Assembly (NCBI GenBank): GCA_964020975.1
Contig: OZ026613.1
Location: 66,017,892-66,081,891 of the forward strand
Direction of reading: 5' to 3'
Length of the DNA stretch: 64,000 bases
Origin: Hermodice carunculata
Taxonomy: Eukaryota > Annelida > Polychaeta > Eunicida > Amphinomidae
In this document: piece after piece, positions 39,076-64,000 of the stretch
Position numbering within the stretch: position 1 is the stretch's first letter
Layout of the letters: each line of letters opens with the position of its first letter
Position numbers and translations under genes: made by a program
Notes under the pieces: model-generated
Seen by the model: the letters and a program-made list of their open reading frames with translations, nothing else
Databases searched by the model: none
What the model was told of the DNA's origin: nothing

Positions 39076-40089
39076 AAAGACCATGACTAACAGGGAGAGA
39101 CACACTTCTACATATGCATATGCAAAAACCTCATGATGCTTTCCACTTCATGACCTAAATGTATCCTTAAGAACATACATTGCTTGGACTGCAGCATATA
39201 AGCTTCTGCTTGCTGTTTGGAGTACCATGCTTTCACAACAGATAGCAGCACTTTTGTAAGTGGCCCAAATTTGTCTCAATAAATAGCACAATGCTTTGCA
39301 AAAGTTCTATCAGAACATCTTTCAAGCTTTCCCATTCACAAAGGGAGCCATTTATTCATCAGCAAATCCAATAGTTTAATTTGAAACAAAGTTTGAATTC
39401 AGTAACTTCACAAATTAATTTGTGAGCAGAGTGCATACAGGCCTGCAGACTTGCTCTTGATGAAACTGGGTCAAGTGTCAAATTTGGAAAATTCCCAGTA
39501 TTCCTTCTCTTGACTGGCTGCCTGCTTCACTGCCCATCAGGCTTCATGTGTTGCTGAGCAGTGGCCTAATCTGCCGATTGAGAGTAACCAGCCAGGAGGC
39601 CAACTAAGCAGGCAACCTGTCTGGGGCCATCCCCACTGTACAAGCTGAAAGCCCATCACACAATAAGTGTGGATCTCTGTGCCACTCACTGCACACATAC
39701 ATGTACAGGTCATGTGATGAGGGACAATCCAGCACATTTGGACACCCCCCCCCCCCAACATGCACAGAGGCATTGCTCTATTAATCTCATTTTTAATCAC
39801 AGAACATAGTTTAGCTTTGGTCTGTTTCTTACCCTATGGAAGTTCAGGTCACTACAATGTAGGAGGTATACACCAACATCTGTGCCATGGAGAGTGACTC
39901 GATAAGTCAATGCTTTACTTCCTTCGTAATCCATGTAAATTAAATATGTCTATACTTTTAATGTCACATGCACTGCAGTCTAATACTAATTAACCTGAGA
40001 GGCTTGAGCTGGTGAAAACAAATACTGCATGGTAAAGCTCTTCATCTTCATGACTGGAGGAACTATTCAGCTGTAGATTTCAATGCAAC

Positions 40090-40337
40090 TTGAACCTTTT
40101 CCTCCTTGAACTAAGATTGAATCAACAATTTTTTGTGGGGGAGAGGGTTGGTACAAAGTGCCTATCCCATCCCAAAGAAATTGCTGTCAAGCTGGAGCAT
40201 GCTATTCTGATTGAGCATGTCTGCAATCTTTATTCAGACTGCTTTTCATCAACACCAAAATCAATAAAATCATCAAGACATTTTCAGTACAGTGTAGCTT
40301 GAGCCAGATTAAGCTGGTTTAAGGGGATGGTGGTTAC
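40090..40337 (+). mobile_element. TTAA hairpin MITE, family A, diverged
   Basis: 'ttgaaccttttcctccttga' at the left and 'gtttaaggggatggtggtta' at the right; interior 'gattgaatcaacaatttttt' and 'gcatgctattctgattgagc'. Confidence 0.65.
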
Positions 40338-40634
40338 AGTCACCCTCTACAGTTTAGGTGTCAAAATATAAGCATTCTGACAGCCAAACATGAAACACGA
40401 GGTCCCTTGGTTGATTGAATGACTTCCATTGTGCAACAAAAACAGACATGAATTACATGCAAGGAAATTTCAACAGTTCTTTTGAGCTCAAAAACATTTT
40501 CACATGGTCCCAATTCACCATGTTTGCCCTGTCTCACTATTCTGTCCAAAGATTGCTAACAGTAGAATGTCAAAAACTTAATGAGTCCCATTCCAACTGT
40601 ATGTAAACACATAATAAGAGGTTTATTAAAAGCT

Positions 40635-40900
40635 AAACAAGAGGCCCATGGGTCTAATGCTCTGCCGACATAAACTGATGACCATCACCAAAAATTCATT
40701 TCCCGAAATGCATTCCCTCCTTGAGCCTAACAAATTAGTTAAGGTGATCCATATGATGCAACATCAAACTTCCACAGAACTAAAATACGTGGTTTGAGTC
40801 AATGGTTCTATAACGGTCAGGTGATCGGATTCCTGAAAGCTCAATGGACTACTTTTACCTAACCATAATATAATGTTGTACTTTTCCTATGCAGCAACCT
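40635..40900. repeat. Truncated 'aagaggcccatggg' repeat
   Basis: 'aacaagaggcccatgggtct' and 'aatgctctgccgacataaac' match the start of the elements at 28744 and 46250; similarity fades by about 40760. The rest to 41225 shows nothing beyond possible HGSNAT 3' UTR. Confidence 0.55.
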
Positions 40901-41225
40901 TGTAAAAATATGCTCTGTCAAAATGTTCAATACTTGTGTCATATGGTTTTGTTAAGGGTGTCACTTTGCAATAGTTGGTCTGGTGTACAGTAATCTTGCA
41001 AAACAGATGCTACAGCACGACATCATTCAAGGTCTCTTTACTCTCCAAAGCTTCCAGACAGTTTGGTTTAAATATAGTAAGAACAAGATTAAAAAATTTC
41101 AACGACACACATCTTTTCCATTATATTCATGGCTTATGCAACCTGATTTCGTCCTCTACTAAAGTTCAATAGACGAGCCCTTCTCAGCTTTTATGTTTTA
41201 ATCCCAATCCAGTGACCACAAGCCT

Positions 41226-62607
<21,382 letters not shown>

Positions 62608-64000
62608 CTGTGGAAAACATTCACACAAGACTTGGTAAACATAAGTCGTAAGAAAACAAGCCTCTTCATTTAGCATAAAAAAAGTTTCTTTTCAAACACA
62701 AAACTTGACATATTTTTTCCACACTTTTGTATTTGAAGTTCATGCAAAGTCTAAGTCATTATAAAATCTCCTTGATCGAGCTCAAATGCCAGGCAGTACA
62801 TCCAACCACGCAGTCTTAATTATGTAGCTGGAAATGCCATTGAATATGACTGATATTTTTTTGGTTTTAGCAAATAGGGATCGGTTATCATTATTTCAAG
62901 CATACAATGAATAAACTTGGTTTAAACATATCTTATTTCATAATACTAGAATACTGAAATTACACAGACACAATATTACAATTGAAAACGAGGGTTATGT
63001 CCTATCCAAAACCCTCTTGCAAAGAAACAAGAGACAAGACACCAGACAAGACAAAAACATGCTAGAAGATAACAGGCACAAGACAGGCACAAGACAGGCA
63101 CAGACAGACTGGCTCAACTCAAACATCAGTATGACAACACTATCATTTACTGCTTTTATATACATGTACGCATGAACTCAAACATTCTGTTTCGCCAATG
63201 TCTATTGGTTTTTAAATTACCAGTAGTGAAGATGTCTTCATGAGTCCCTGAGAAAATTTGTTTGTTAGCAAAGAACATTCCTGAGAACAATGCAATACTG
63301 TTTGCAAAGTGAATAGTGTGAGAGGTTTTACAACAGCGTACAGTTTTGATTGTGGTACAGTAAATAAGGGGCTGGTGAAAATAATATGTCAAACCAGGGA
63401 CGTGCTATAGATGGACTACCAACGGTGGGGCCCCCTTTGTACCATCTATGTTGCCGCTGCTCAAGTGATCAGGTGTTAGAGCGAGCACCTTCAGTGCTGA
63501 ACAAACACAACTCCACGGTCCGCGCTGGCCGCTGGCAGTCTCGTGGGCCAGGTCACCCGATGAAAGGTGAGAATAATCGCGTCACCGACTGAAAGGTGCA
63601 AAATTTTTCACCGTGTTCCACATTTTAAAGTCATAATTTAGCGTTATGCCAGACTTAGCTACAAGAAATGAAACCACCATCATGATCCTACCGGCATACA
63701 CTATCCATCTAAAACTACATTTTTTATTGCTGATTACGGCGTAAGGAGTTATTACGCACGCAAGTTGTCTAACTTTGCATCATTTTGGACAGAAAAATGC
63801 AAAAACTAGCCCTTTTATCGGCCGATTTCAATCGATGGACTCGCACGGTTCTGATTCAAACGATGAGACTGGTTGCGCACGCATAAAACTCTCCGTTTTT
63901 GAACTTGGTACAATAGCACACCCGATGTAAGTAACCCGATACAACCGAACGCGGAAACATAGATGGAACAACAATCGGACTGAGCAGGGGGGATTAACTT
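62608..64000. other. Upstream HGSNAT sequence; no exon recognised; repeat from about 63395
   Basis: 62608-63394 shows only a short direct repeat 'gacaggcacaa' near 63072-63105. From 63395 the sequence is CpG-richer and starts 'cagggacgtgctatagatgg' / 'actaccaacg', matching in reverse 6890-6935, so it is probably one end of a repeat that runs off the window. No signal-peptide exon was found on the - strand. Confidence 0.45.

Noticed and set aside
38793-39105. Repetitive TNRDTTANM protein, or a cysteine/tryptophan-rich repeat on the other strand
   Set aside because: The 27-nt minisatellite is open in several frames on both strands with no splice or start context.

Overview
The window looks like animal nuclear DNA from a lophotrochozoan, most likely a mollusc. 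Exons are short with GT-AG introns of roughly 0.2 to 6 kb, the DNA is AT-rich with frequent ACATGTA words, and it is packed with repeats of a kind I associate with mollusc genomes: segments carrying TCAAGGTCA and TGACCTTGACC motifs, elements ending near 'agaggcccatgggcc' or 'gtcagcagagct', and many short hairpin transposons. No bacterial-style operons, rRNA, tRNA or CRISPR were seen. Species assignment is inference.

Two host genes are supported and they point toward each other. On the + strand, five exons (4555-19146) encode the C-terminal part of a type I membrane protein of the TGOLN2 (TGN38/46) / KCT2 family: a repeated hydrophilic lumenal stalk, an acidic segment, one membrane span and a cytosolic tail with a YKRL sorting motif. 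Its 5' end is not visible. On the - strand, fourteen constitutive exons plus one duplicated exon (62607 down to 41226) encode heparan-alpha-glucosaminide N-acetyltransferase (HGSNAT), from late in the first lumenal domain to the stop codon. The phases of all joined exons agree (1485 nt after the leading partial codon, i.e. 494 residues plus stop). The first exon or exons lie beyond or near the right edge.

Layout: 1-19.1 kb, TGOLN2/KCT2-like gene with repeat-filled introns, a duplicated exon unit and a 0.88-kb inverted repeat; 19.1-41.2 kb, 22 kb with no supported gene, made of microsatellites, hairpin elements and diverged repeats; 41.2-62.6 kb, HGSNAT; 62.6-64 kb, non-coding, ending in another repeat.

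The most striking observation is a pair of paralogous 108-nt HGSNAT exons (56602-56495 and 54888-54781). Each encodes the segment with the catalytic histidine. Either joins in frame to its neighbours, but joining both in order makes a TGA at the junction. This is the architecture of mutually exclusive alternative splicing and would give two versions of the active-site loop of a lysosomal enzyme. Second is a degenerate tandem array in the intron after exon 44262-44188 whose unit is the exon end plus its splice donor. Third is a family of TTAA-flanked, piggyBac-like hairpin MITEs spread through the window, including one inserted inside another at a TTAA.
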